Shown: positions 18,812 to 27,071, numbered from the stretch's first letter. The stretch is 64,000 nucleotides of DNA from Bacillota bacterium (GCA_023435225.1 JAEYRX010000051.1:1-64000); one strand, 5' to 3'. Notes: generated by a model not told the origin, from the sequence alone. Numbers and translations: made by a program.

Positions 18812-18937
18812 TTAGCCTAAACCCGATCCCTCGCCCTCGGCGGTAATCCTTCCATGGACCGCCGAACTTAAACCATCCTTGGTTCTGTCCTTAAAAAGGT
18901 AACCCTCGAGGTCAAAGTATTTAAGCTTACAACGCAT
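18812..18937 (-). CDS. Possible 41-codon ORF in front of ileS
   Basis: An ATG-initiated frame of 41 codons lies 35 bases before ileS, reading MRCKLKYFDLEGYLFKDRTK and ending ITAEGEGSGLG. It is richer in G and C than its surroundings and is preceded by AAAGGG, a fair ribosome site. I recognise no family. It may be a leader peptide, a small protein, or a remnant of a larger gene. Low confidence that it is translated. Confidence 0.35.
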   Translation of the reverse strand: MRCKLKYFDLEGYLFKDRTKDGLSSAVHGRITAEGEGSGLG

Positions 18938-18990
18938 GACCAATTCCCTTTAAGGGTAAGGGTCTTTTTATTTTAATTAGCCACAAAAGC

Positions 18991-19650
18991 CTAAACAGTA
19001 TTGCCACAAATATAAATGAAAGCGGAAATCGTCTTTCCTTCACCATTATGATCCAATACCTCCACTTCCTCAACATCTCCATAAATCTCCGCTAAAGTCT
19101 GTCTTAATCCCGGTGAAACAGCGGCGGACCAAACTGTTAGAATTCCTTGAGGATTAAGTATTTCATTAATTTGCTTTAAATAATCGCTGGTATATAAGCC
19201 GGAATTGGATTCATGACTTAGCCAACCAGGTCCGTTATCGATATCTAAAGCAATTAAATCGAACTTTTCTCTACAGTCATCACAATAACGAAGAAAATCC
19301 TGATTTTTAATACTAACCCGCTGGTCATTCAGTGATTGGGCCGAACCAAATATCAAATCGCTTTGATGCCATTCAATAAGCCGTTTTTCCAATTCAACAA
19401 TAGTTACTCTTGAAACTATAGTTGTCTCTAAAGCAACTTTAAGGGAAAACCCTAATCCAAGTCCGGCAACCAATACTTTAAGATTATTGCGCGGCCTTAA
19501 TTTCTCCAATCCTAATTTAATCAAAGCTTTTGAAGAATCCCCACTGGCTGAAGACATCAAAAACTGCCCGTCGACTATAATCTCATAACCAGCCAAACCT
19601 TGCCGTAAAACAATCTCTCCGTTCTCAGTGTTTTCTCTGGCAATAATCAT
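18991..19650 (-). CDS. Spermidine-synthase-like / SAM-dependent methyltransferase-fold protein
   Basis: A 219-aa Rossmann-fold protein. The glycine loop is VLVAGLGLGFSLKVAL, the acidic residue ending strand 2 is in VTIVELEKR, and motif IV-like LIALDIDNGPGW follows. The N-terminal strand-rich segment GEIVLRQGLAGYEIIVDGQ resembles spermidine synthase relatives lacking the full polyamine pocket. The function is unknown. GAGG lies before the ATG. It is the first gene downstream of an isoleucine T-box and is followed by ileS, an unexpected position for such a protein. Confidence 0.7.
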   Translation of the reverse strand: MIIARENTENGEIVLRQGLAGYEIIVDGQFLMSSASGDSSKALIKLGLEKLRPRNNLKVLVAGLGLGFSLKVALETTIVSRVTIVELEKRLIEWHQSDLIFGSAQSLNDQRVSIKNQDFLRYCDDCREKFDLIALDIDNGPGWLSHESNSGLYTSDYLKQINEILNPQGILTVWSAAVSPGLRQTLAEIYGDVEEVEVLDHNGEGKTISAFIYICGNTV

Positions 19651-19769
19651 ATTGGCCTCATTCTTTTAGGCGGTAGGCATTGGGCAGTAGGCATTAAAAA
19701 ATTCTAATAGGTTGTTTTTGTATTACTATTGCCTAATGCCTGTAGCCTATTGCCTGATTAAATAAAAAA

Positions 19770-20000
19770 CCCGCCCCAAAATTGGGACGAGTGTTTATTA
19801 CCCGCGGTACCACCCAGCTTAAAAGCGGTTGCTTTTCGCTTGTATTCGATAACGGCGAAGACCGGCGTTTCCTACTTTGACTTGCACCTTCGGAACGCAA
19901 CTCCAGGGTGATTTTCCCATACCATTCAGCGCCGGCTTTCACCTGCCCCGGCTCTCTTCGGCTTTTTGGCTACGGTACTCTTCCCTTTCACTGTTTTTAG
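19770..20000 (-). promoter_or_regulatory. T-box leader with isoleucine (AUC) specifier
   Basis: Reading the minus strand, a stem I 5' side with AAGAGTA is followed by the AGAGAG...GGTGAAA apical region. The specifier loop GGGAAAATCACCC contains ATC at 19912-19910. The T-box sequence GGGTGGTACCGCGG is at about 19801-19814, and the terminator stem CCCGCCCC...GGGACGAG is followed by TTTTTTATTT. Uncharged tRNA-Ile would pair with AUC and the T-box to prevent termination. The controlled genes are the methyltransferase-like gene and probably ileS. A palindromic repeat begins directly at its 5' edge (20002). Confidence 0.9.
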
Positions 20001-20001
20001 T

Positions 20002-20222
20002 TATATATGTTGCAATAAGATTTTTTATTATGGATTTTCTAAGCAACATATATTTCCTTGATTCATAACGTATTTATATTCAATGATGCTTGTTATTTAC
20101 AAAATTTTGGTTTTAAACATTCGTTACTTTGTAAATAACTCAAAAAAGTTCAACGATTTTGCCATTCACAGCCAGCTTTAAGGATGTGAATGTTTTACCT
20201 AAAGCTTTTTTCAACTTATATC
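20002..20222. repeat. Two-hairpin palindromic element, copy B
   Basis: This relative of the element at 242-393 shares TATATATGTTGC, GCAACATATAT, the stretch ATTTTGCCATTCACAGCCAG and the end TTTTTTCAACTTAT. It is longer because an extra hairpin (arms GTTATTTACAAA / TTTGTAAATAAC) is inserted in its linker. It lies where the T-box promoter should be. Confidence 0.75.
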
Positions 20223-20417
20223 TAAATTAGCATAATTATAATATATTCAGCTATACTCGTCAACCGGTCGACAATACTTACTAATAAATAAAGCCGCAAT
20301 TGATTAGTATTCTACAAATAAGCCGAAAATCTTTGCTAATCCACAGGTGTTAAAAGCATTAAAACATGATATATTAAACAATACGAAGCTTAGTATACCG
20401 AGAAGCCGGTAATCCAA

Positions 20418-20519
20418 GTTTCGCGTCAAGACTTATCCGTTAAACCGCAGATCGTATTCATGGGATCTTTCGGCAACAGTTTTGGGGAGAAATTTAACCT
20501 ACCCAAGACGGAGAAGTAA
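20418..20519 (+). pseudogene. Remnant of an unknown gene (3' end)
   Basis: A 33-codon stretch without start reads LSVKPQIVFMGSFGNS and ends PKTEK before TAA, with a frame-shifted continuation upstream (REAGNP). The codon use looks coding, but no family is recognisable. A second small frame starts 11 bases downstream. Confidence 0.3.
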
Positions 20520-20530
20520 GAAAGGAATAA

Positions 20531-20773
20531 TTGCCATTCAACGGCCGTCCCTTTATTATTAAATCCGATCCACAAACTCCTTTAGCAATAGGAGAAATCT
20601 TAATTTGGTTATCTAGGGAAGCGCTGATTAATCCGGTTTTGTGCGAGCAAATATGCGGCATTAGGCATTTTGCGAAGCACAAAATCGTCACTTATTCAAT
20701 TAATCAGCGCTTCCCTAGACTTTTAATATCATCGTTGGCCATTAATCTATTGTTAACTTTACATCGGCTCTAA
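20531..20773 (+). CDS. Small ORF carrying an in-frame 98-bp mobile element
   Basis: A TTG start with AAGGA upstream begins PFNGRPFIIKSDPQTPLAIG. After 28 codons the 98-bp element plus its 4-bp duplication (102 bp, exactly 34 codons) interrupts the frame without a stop, and the original frame then continues to TAA. Without the element the product would be 47 aa ending in a hydrophobic helix (LLISSLAINLLLTLHRL). No family is recognised. Whether either form is expressed is unknown. Confidence 0.35.
   Translation: MPFNGRPFIIKSDPQTPLAIGEILIWLSREALINPVLCEQICGIRHFAKHKIVTYSINQRFPRLLISSLAINLLLTLHRL
20617..20714 (+). mobile_element. 98-bp MITE, copy 1 (flanked by CTAG)
   Basis: The ends GGAAGCGCTGATTAAT and its exact complement enclose an inner inverted repeat GATTTTGTGC/GCACAAAATC-like and a further GCAAA stem. 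The flanks are CTAG at 20613-20616 and 20715-20718. The 4-bp YTAR duplication and the GGAAG tip suggest mobilisation by an IS5-group transposase; none is encoded in this window. Confidence 0.9.
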
Positions 20774-20849
20774 AATGAGTTAATATTAACTAAATTTGGT
20801 AATTGGAAAATTTTATATGAAAGGTCGAACTAATTTCATTCCTAACTAA

Positions 20850-20947
20850 GGAAGCGCTGATTAATCCGATTTTGTGCAAGCAAATATGCGGTATTAGGCA
20901 TTTTGCGAAGCACAAAATCGTCACTTATTCAATTAATCAGCGCTTCC
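20850..20947 (+). mobile_element. 98-bp MITE, copy 2 (flanked by CTAA)
   Basis: Same length, same termini and same orientation as copy 1, with a few internal base changes (CCGATTTTGTGCAAGC). It is flanked by CTAA at 20846-20849 and 20948-20951. It sits in the non-coding DNA before the pan operon. Confidence 0.9.
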
Positions 20948-21039
20948 CTAAAAAATAACATTGTCCTTATTATTAAACGTCCGGCTCTAATCTTCAATAG
21001 AGACCATACGGTTACCGGAAATGTTAGTTTATAAAAAAA

Positions 21040-21153
21040 ATCAAGCATTTTAGTATTCTGCTTTGATCCTGCGTGACAGAGACGGAATCAAGAAATGGCG
21101 CTATTGCAGTTTGTAAAATTATGCCTTCTTGACGATGTCGGGAAGGTTTTTTT
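21040..21153 (+). promoter_or_regulatory. Leader of the pan operon with intrinsic terminator
   Basis: Just before panB, a 10-bp stem CCTTCTTGAC / GTCGGGAAGG (two G-U pairs, 3-base loop) at 21124-21146 is followed by TTTTTTT. The ATG of panB is 27 bases further on. Upstream, CTGCGTGACAGAGACGG...GCAG can form another hairpin, and TCAAGAAATGGC could pair with part of the terminator. This looks like an attenuator; the position is that of the pan RNA motif, but I cannot confirm its consensus by eye. Confidence 0.5.
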
Positions 21154-21179
21154 ATGTTAAAAATTAAGGAGTTGAAATA

Positions 21180-22016
21180 ATGGGTAGAAAAGTAACAGTA
21201 GCTCATTTTCAAAGAATGAAGGACGCAGGTGAAAAAATCACCATATTAACCGCCTATGATTACACCATGGCCAAAATAATAGACGGAAGTGAAGTTGAGG
21301 CGATCCTGGTCGGGGATTCGCTGGGTATGGTTATGCTGGGTTATCCTGATACAACTCAGGTTTCCATGGATGACATGTTACACCATTTAAAAGCCGTAAG
21401 CCGAGGTACGGATTGGGCCATGCTCATTAGCGATATGCCGTTTTTATCATATCATCTCGGTGTTGAACAAAGTGTCGTAAATGCAGGCCGGTTAATCCGG
21501 GAAGGGCACGCCCAAGCGGTCAAGTTGGAAGGCGGGCGAGAAATAGTTTCGGAGATCCGCGCTATTATTCGAGCGGGTATTCCGGTAATGGGGCATTTGG
21601 GTCTAACCCCCCAATCTATTCATAAATTAGGGGGTTACTTTGTTCAAGGTAAAAGTAAGGAACAGGCGGAAAAGCTAATTGCGGACGCCAAAGCGTTGGA
21701 GGAGGCAGGAGTATTTGCGATCGTGTTGGAATGCGTCCCCGCCGAGTTAGCCGCTGTTATTACCCGGAAAATTTCCGTCCCTACTATCGGCATCGGGGCC
21801 GGGGCCGGATGCGATGGCCAGGTGCTGGTAACTCAGGACATGATCGGCTTATACCAAGGTAAAGTTGCCAAATTTGTAAAACAATATACAAATGCCAATC
21901 AATTCATCAATACGGCGGTATCTCAATTTGTCCGGGATGTTAAAGCCGGTATTTTCCCGGCGGCGGAACACAGTTACCGAATGGAAAACGATCAATTATA
22001 CGGAGCTGAAAAATGA
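21180..22016 (+). CDS. panB: 3-methyl-2-oxobutanoate hydroxymethyltransferase
   Basis: PanB adds a hydroxymethyl group from methylene-tetrahydrofolate to alpha-ketoisovalerate, the first committed step to pantothenate. The 278-aa protein shows the family blocks ITILTAYDYTMAKI, EAILVGDSLGMVMLG, VKLEGG, VMGHLGLTPQS and IGIGAGAGCDGQVLV, including metal-binding Asp and catalytic Glu regions. AAGGAG lies upstream. It overlaps panC by four bases, starting a tight pan operon behind an attenuator-like leader. Confidence 0.97.
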   Translation: MGRKVTVAHFQRMKDAGEKITILTAYDYTMAKIIDGSEVEAILVGDSLGMVMLGYPDTTQVSMDDMLHHLKAVSRGTDWAMLISDMPFLSYHLGVEQSVVNAGRLIREGHAQAVKLEGGREIVSEIRAIIRAGIPVMGHLGLTPQSIHKLGGYFVQGKSKEQAEKLIADAKALEEAGVFAIVLECVPAELAAVITRKISVPTIGIGAGAGCDGQVLVTQDMIGLYQGKVAKFVKQYTNANQFINTAVSQFVRDVKAGIFPAAEHSYRMENDQLYGAEK

Positions 22017-22861
22017 TGCAACAGTTTACTCAAATCAATGAAATAAAGACTTATTTACACCAATATCAAACAGCTGGTAAAACAATCGGGTTGGTCCCGA
22101 CCATGGGATATTTGCATGAGGGGCATCTCTCCCTTATCAGCCGTTCGGTGGCGGAAAATGACATCACCGTAGTAAGTATTTTCGTAAATCCAATCCAATT
22201 CGGACCCACGGAAGATCTGGATGAATACCCTCGCGACCTTGAACGGGATTTAAAGCTAATCCGGGGAGCCGGGGCAGCGGTAGTCTTTACTCCGGATACC
22301 ACTGAAATGTATGGTGATAACTATCTCACTCATGTTCATGTCGACAAAATCACCACCGTCCTTTGCGGTGTATCCCGCCCCGGTCACTTTCAGGGAGTAA
22401 CTACCGTAGTGACCAAACTATTCAATATTATCCGCCCGGATAAAGCTTATTTCGGGCAGAAAGACGGCCAACAGGCGCTGGTGGTTAAAAAAATGGCCCA
22501 AGACTTAAATATGGATGTAGAAATCATTGTTTGCCCGACAGTCAGAGAAAGCGACGGACTGGCCATGAGTTCCCGGAATTCTTATTTAAGTGAAGAAGAA
22601 CGAGCCCAAGCGCCGGTGCTTTTTCAAGCGTTGACAGCCGCTGAGAATCTAATTAAAAACGGCATAACCGATAAGGCTTCAATTAAAAATCAGATGGAAG
22701 CCATGATCCGTAATAAGTCTCAAGCGGACATCGAATATATTTCTATAGTTGAACCCTTATCATTACAGGAAATCGCTAAAGTTTCCGGGCCGGTAATGAT
22801 CGCGCTGGCTGTAAAATTCGGCGCCACCCGGCTTATTGATAATATTTTAGTGGAGGTTTAA
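22013..22861 (+). CDS. panC: Pantothenate synthetase
   Basis: PanC condenses pantoate with beta-alanine using ATP. The 282-aa protein has the nucleotidyltransferase signature PTMGYLHEGHLSLI, then FVNPIQFGPTEDLD and RPGHFQGVTTVV. The KMSKS-like MSSRNSYLS comes near residue 185. It starts with ATGATG inside the end of panB (ATGA overlap) and is followed after five bases by panD. Confidence 0.97.
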   Translation: MMQQFTQINEIKTYLHQYQTAGKTIGLVPTMGYLHEGHLSLISRSVAENDITVVSIFVNPIQFGPTEDLDEYPRDLERDLKLIRGAGAAVVFTPDTTEMYGDNYLTHVHVDKITTVLCGVSRPGHFQGVTTVVTKLFNIIRPDKAYFGQKDGQQALVVKKMAQDLNMDVEIIVCPTVRESDGLAMSSRNSYLSEEERAQAPVLFQALTAAENLIKNGITDKASIKNQMEAMIRNKSQADIEYISIVEPLSLQEIAKVSGPVMIALAVKFGATRLIDNILVEV

Positions 22862-22866
22862 ACATT

Positions 22867-23223
22867 ATGTTCGTGGAAATGATGCAAGCGAAAATTCACC
22901 GGGCAACGGTAACAGATGCTAATTTGAACTATATCGGGAGTATTACGATTGACGAGGCTTTACTAAAGGCATCGGGAATTTTACCCCACCAAAAAGTGCA
23001 TGTTTTGGATATCAATAACGGAGCCAGGTTTGAAACATACACTTTGGCGGGTGAACCCCACAGCGGCATCGTTACTCTAAACGGAGCGGCGGCCCGTCTG
23101 GTGCAGCCCAAGGATCTCATCATCATCATCACCTATGCCTGGATAGACGCTAATGAAGCTGCCGTTCACCAGCCGAAAGTGGTTTTCGTCAATGAGCGAA
23201 ATCAAATAATTGAACACCGGTAA
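22867..23223 (+). CDS. panD: Aspartate 1-decarboxylase proenzyme
   Basis: PanD makes beta-alanine, the second substrate of PanC, from aspartate. The 118-aa proenzyme should self-cleave between Gly24 and Ser25 (YIGSITID) to form its pyruvoyl group. The conserved NGAR and GAAARLVQPKD segments are present. The cleavage site falls at the canonical position if the ATG at 22867 is used, which supports this start. The length is close to the family norm. Confidence 0.97.
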   Translation: MFVEMMQAKIHRATVTDANLNYIGSITIDEALLKASGILPHQKVHVLDINNGARFETYTLAGEPHSGIVTLNGAAARLVQPKDLIIIITYAWIDANEAAVHQPKVVFVNERNQIIEHR

Positions 23224-23238
23224 AAAAGGACTGCTCCT

Positions 23239-23736
23239 ATGGAAAAACGGATATTAATATTTTTCGGCAAAACCGGAGCCGGTAAAGATTATGTAGCTAA
23301 CCTATTTGCCAAAGAATTTGGTTTTTACATATATGATGCCGACACTGATCTAACGCCGGAGATGATTTATGCAATCAAACATCAACTTGAGTTTACGGAG
23401 GAAATGAGAGCCCGCTATTTTGAAGTCGTGGCTCTCCGGATGAACGAGCTGCTGGAAATCAACAAAAAGATTGTTATGACCCAAGGTCTATTTAAAAACA
23501 AGAACCGCCATGAGTTAATGAATATATTTCCGTTCGCTGAATGGATCTGGGTGGAAGCTGATGAAAACATTATTGTCGAAAGAGTATTGCAAAGAAAAAG
23601 TTTGGTGACTTTGGAATATGCGCGAAAAATTAATAAATTTTTTGAAGAACCGGATTTTAGCTGTTACAAACTCTTAAACAACCTTGGCGAACCGGAATTA
23701 ATGGCCCAAATTAATGCTATTATGTCGTGTACTTAG
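23239..23736 (+). CDS. P-loop kinase of unknown specificity in the pantothenate/CoA cluster
   Basis: A 165-aa single-domain P-loop protein with a Walker A GKTGAGKD at residues 10-17, followed by YIYDADTDLTPEMI, which resembles the substrate loop of gluconokinase or dephospho-CoA kinase relatives. A LID-like ERVLQRKS comes near residue 118. It starts 15 bases after panD and ends 240 bases before coaBC. The context would suit a step in pantothenate or CoA synthesis (pantothenate kinase or dephospho-CoA kinase), but nothing in the sequence proves this. It may also be a nucleoside or sugar kinase. Confidence 0.6.
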   Translation: MEKRILIFFGKTGAGKDYVANLFAKEFGFYIYDADTDLTPEMIYAIKHQLEFTEEMRARYFEVVALRMNELLEINKKIVMTQGLFKNKNRHELMNIFPFAEWIWVEADENIIVERVLQRKSLVTLEYARKINKFFEEPDFSCYKLLNNLGEPELMAQINAIMSCT

Positions 23737-23794
23737 TGAGTTTCACTGTTGAAATTTATTTATTAGCTCTGTTATTCACAGTTGTCCATTCATT

Positions 23795-23885
23795 ATTCTC
23801 GCGCAGAGGCGCTGAGGCGCAAAGAAAAAAATAAATAATTTGTTATTAAACCTCTGCGCCTTTGCGCCTCTGCGCGAGATATTCT
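23795..23885. repeat. Large imperfect palindrome of the CGCAGAGGCGC type
   Basis: ATTCTCGCGCAGAGGCGCTG faces CGCCTCTGCGCGAGATATTC across an AT-rich centre. This word type, much richer in GC than its surroundings, occurs between genes of many unrelated bacteria. It lies between the P-loop kinase and coaBC. Confidence 0.75.
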
Positions 23886-23974
23886 TTTTCTTAGAAACCG
23901 ATATTTTAATCAACCATTCTTAAGAACATAGCCGATTTATTTTACAATAATCCAATACTTTTGAAAGAAAGAAT

Positions 23975-25180
23975 GTGATACTTTTGCTGCAAAATAAAAA
24001 CATCCTGCTTGGCGTAACCGGTGGGATCGCTGCTTATAAAGCCTGCGATATCGTGAGCAGTCTCAAAAAATTGAATACCAACATCGATGTGATCATGACC
24101 AAAGCCGCCACTGAGTTCATTACCCCGCTGGCTTTACAGAGTATCAGTCAAAACAAAGTAACGGTAGATATGTTTGCAACCCCTAATCATTGGGAGATTG
24201 AACATATCTCATTGGCCAAAAAAGTCGACTTGGTAGTTATCGCCCCGGCCACTGCCGATATTATCGGTAAAATCGCCCATGGGATAGCCGATGACATGCT
24301 TTCCACGACAGTGATGGCTACCAAAGCCCCAATTCTGATTGTTCCGGCGATGAATACCAATATGTACACCAACTTCATAGTTCAGGCGAATATCGAAAAA
24401 CTTAAAAACGCTGGATATTTGTTTATCGAACCGGAAACCGGACGGCTGGCTTGCGGTGATACCGGCATAGGTAAACTAGCCCCGGTGGAAACAATTGTTA
24501 ATACGATTGCCAAATTGCTCACCGATCCCAAACACTTCTCCGGTAAAAAGATCCTAATCACCGCTGGTCCTACCCGTGAACCGATTGATCCTGTTCGGTT
24601 TATCTCCAACCATTCTTCCGGTAAGATGGGTTATGCCCTAGCTAAAGCAGCCGTGGAACAAGGCGGAGACGTAACTTTAATCTCAGGACCGGTATTACTG
24701 GAAAAACCCGGAGGACTACAATTTTTTATCCCGGTTGAATCCGCCGCCGAAATGCATCGGGCGGTAATGGACTGTTTTCCGGAGATGGATGTTATCATTA
24801 TGACGGCTGCCGTTGCTGATTACAGGCCTAAACTAAAGGCAGCCGAGAAAATAAAAAAGCAAGACGACAATTATACTGTTGAACTGGAACGGACTACCGA
24901 CATCTTGGCGGAGCTTGGAAAGGTTAAGGGAGACAAAATCCTGGTTGGTTTTGCGGCGGAGACCCAAAATGTAATGGAATATGCCCAAGAAAAACTAACT
25001 CGAAAGAACTTAGACCTGATTGTGGCCAATGATCTGACCCAAGAGGGAGCAGGTTTTGAGGTGGAGACCAATATTGTCAAAATTATCGACCGCGCAGGTC
25101 AAGTTGAAGAGTTGCCCTTGATGAGCAAACTGGAACTTGCACGAGTGATACTTGGTAAGATTAAGGAATTAATGTATTAG
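23975..25180 (+). CDS. coaBC: Phosphopantothenoylcysteine synthetase/decarboxylase
   Basis: This bifunctional 401-aa enzyme joins cysteine to 4'-phosphopantothenate and decarboxylates the product. The N-terminal flavodoxin-like CoaC domain has GVTGGIAAYKA, the catalytic His in EHISLA and PAMNTNMY. The C-terminal CoaB domain has ITAGPTREPIDPVRFI, ISNHSSGKMG and AAVADYRP. The start is GTG 23975, with only a weak GAAAG upstream. It completes the pan-to-CoA cluster. Its stop codon lies within the left arm of a palindromic repeat (25177-25296). Confidence 0.95.
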   Translation: MILLLQNKNILLGVTGGIAAYKACDIVSSLKKLNTNIDVIMTKAATEFITPLALQSISQNKVTVDMFATPNHWEIEHISLAKKVDLVVIAPATADIIGKIAHGIADDMLSTTVMATKAPILIVPAMNTNMYTNFIVQANIEKLKNAGYLFIEPETGRLACGDTGIGKLAPVETIVNTIAKLLTDPKHFSGKKILITAGPTREPIDPVRFISNHSSGKMGYALAKAAVEQGGDVTLISGPVLLEKPGGLQFFIPVESAAEMHRAVMDCFPEMDVIIMTAAVADYRPKLKAAEKIKKQDDNYTVELERTTDILAELGKVKGDKILVGFAAETQNVMEYAQEKLTRKNLDLIVANDLTQEGAGFEVETNIVKIIDRAGQVEELPLMSKLELARVILGKIKELMY

Positions 25181-25296
25181 TGCATAGCCTAAATACGGCT
25201 ATCAATATATTGTATCGAAATGCTAAATTTTTCAATTATGAAAATCCCTTAATTATTGAAAATCCTTTAATCGCGAATTACACCAATATGCACTAA
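25177..25296. repeat. Palindromic element at the end of coaBC
   Basis: The outer arms TTAGTGCATA and TATGCACTAA enclose TATCAATATATTGTAT and TATGAAAATCCCTTAATTAT, pieces shared with elements at 36137, 48327 and 52956. The left arm includes the coaBC stop codon. Confidence 0.55.
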
Positions 25297-25379
25297 TAAT
25301 TTCTTAATGAATGTATCCGAAACATCAATTACCGAATATTTAAGCATCTATTCATAATGAGTCCACATTCGAAGGACTT

Positions 25380-26915
25380 TTACAATTCTTTGCTCTTCTG
25401 AATGATCATTTTGGCTACCCGCCAGGCGCCTTCCATAGCATTATTGACCCCGGCGCCGCTCTCACTTTGAGCGCCGATAAACCAGAGTCCCTCAATTGGT
25501 GTTCGATGAGGTACGGCTTTTTTATTCATCACCGGCGCACATCCGCCAAATGAATGATGCTCCTGCAAGGTCAGTTTTCTGAAGTCTTCAGGGGTTAATA
25601 TTTCCATCTCCACAATATGGTCTTTTAGTCCCGGTATCTTTTCCTGGGCCAAATCCAGCAGTTTCTCCGCCATTATTTCCTTTTTGTCAGCCCATTCATA
25701 GCCCGATACCCGGTTTGGGGCCACCGTATATACTGTTACCGCATAACGGCCCTCCGGAGCGGATTGTGGAGAGTACATGGTGGGGTTACAAATCAAAAAA
25801 CCATCCCGGCCTTCATGATAAATGCCATTTTTCAATTTATCCAAACTGCCGGATATGTCATAGGTAAGATAAAAGTAGTTTACACCTGACTCCAGGTACT
25901 GGGAGGGATCGATATCAAGTCCCAACTGAAGCATAAAAACCGACTCCATCAAAGGTAGATTATCAATAATCGCTTGAAAACCAGCATCCAACACACCTGG
26001 TTCAAGCAGCCTGTTGAAGGTCTCCTTGGCGCCGCCGCTGGCAATTACGATATCGCCTTCTTGAACGGTACCATCGGCCAGCTCAATCCCTACCACCTTT
26101 TTATCCCTGGTTTTAATGGCAACGACTTCACACTTGGTATGGACCTCTCCCCCATGAGCCCGGATTACTTCACCCAACCGTCCGACCAAGGCGCGGCAGC
26201 CGCCATCGATATATGAATAACTGGGCTGCCGACCACACCATGATAATTTCAGCGGTATCTTGTAGTCAAAAGCAGGCTCGGGGTTGACCAGGGCGACACC
26301 TAGCCCCTGGAACTCCTCCGGCCTTACCACGAAATCAGCTAGAATCGATGTAAAGGCAGCTTTTATATCCGGGCTATTAAAATAATAATCCATCAATTGT
26401 TGCGCCGACCATTTCACTTTGGAAAGCAAGGGCAAAAGCTTTAGATACATTGCCGCTTTATAAAAGACAGCCTTTATTCCTGCGGATTGCTCTCCAATTC
26501 TGGCCAGAGATACGATCTCCATCATCCTTTTGTAGTAACGAAAGTATTTTTTGATCCCCCGCTTTTCCAGTGGAAATTGCCGGATAAAGAAATCTCTCCG
26601 CCACCAGGCGCCTTGGTACTCTTTGGGAGGCTTGATTGTAAAGTCGGGAAAATTATAGACACGATCAGCGGGTATGACTTTTAGCTTATCACGAAGTCCC
26701 AGTTCGTCGATGACCTTACCGGCCTGTTCACCGGGGCCTAATCCTTCAGGAATAAGCTGGCCCAGGTCCCAGTGATATCCGTTTTTATGAAACCCTCCGG
26801 TTACCCCGCCTATATCCTCATTTTGCTCATATAAGTGCACCTCAAAGCCTTTCTTTGATAATAGGGCGCCTGCTACTAACCCCGAAATACCTGTTCCGAT
26901 AATATTTACCCGCAT
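25380..26915 (-). CDS. FAD-dependent oxidoreductase, phytoene desaturase (CrtI)-like
   Basis: A 511-aa flavoprotein. The N-terminal dinucleotide-binding motif is IIGTGISGLVAGALLSKKG, and the C-terminal FAD block is PIEGLWFIGAQSESGAGVNN. The overall plan is that of CrtI, CrtO and retinol-saturase-like enzymes. No carotenoid genes lie nearby, so the substrate (carotenoid, lipid or other) is open. ATG 26915, with AAAGGAG eight bases upstream, was preferred over the GTG at 26933. It is a single-gene unit. Confidence 0.8.
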   Translation of the reverse strand: MRVNIIGTGISGLVAGALLSKKGFEVHLYEQNEDIGGVTGGFHKNGYHWDLGQLIPEGLGPGEQAGKVIDELGLRDKLKVIPADRVYNFPDFTIKPPKEYQGAWWRRDFFIRQFPLEKRGIKKYFRYYKRMMEIVSLARIGEQSAGIKAVFYKAAMYLKLLPLLSKVKWSAQQLMDYYFNSPDIKAAFTSILADFVVRPEEFQGLGVALVNPEPAFDYKIPLKLSWCGRQPSYSYIDGGCRALVGRLGEVIRAHGGEVHTKCEVVAIKTRDKKVVGIELADGTVQEGDIVIASGGAKETFNRLLEPGVLDAGFQAIIDNLPLMESVFMLQLGLDIDPSQYLESGVNYFYLTYDISGSLDKLKNGIYHEGRDGFLICNPTMYSPQSAPEGRYAVTVYTVAPNRVSGYEWADKKEIMAEKLLDLAQEKIPGLKDHIVEMEILTPEDFRKLTLQEHHSFGGCAPVMNKKAVPHRTPIEGLWFIGAQSESGAGVNNAMEGAWRVAKMIIQKSKEL

Positions 26916-27071
26916 CGGCTTTTCTCCTTTCACATAACAAGGGGAGAGTTTTTTTGACTACATATCAGTCTAAACTTATTCATATCTTCGTTTTTTTAGT
27001 ATTTAACGGAATCCAACCTCATTACATAATATCGGTCGGCATTACCAAAAATTTATATCTCCTCCGTCCAA

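Noticed and set aside
20002..21000. Possible prophage or genomic-island boundary in the gene-poor stretch
   Set aside because: No integrase, tRNA or attachment-like repeats are present. The stretch is explained by the T-box, palindromic elements and gene remnants.
25380..26915. Carotenoid biosynthesis cluster suggested by the CrtI-like protein
   Set aside because: No phytoene synthase or other carotenoid gene is nearby, so only the oxidoreductase class is claimed.
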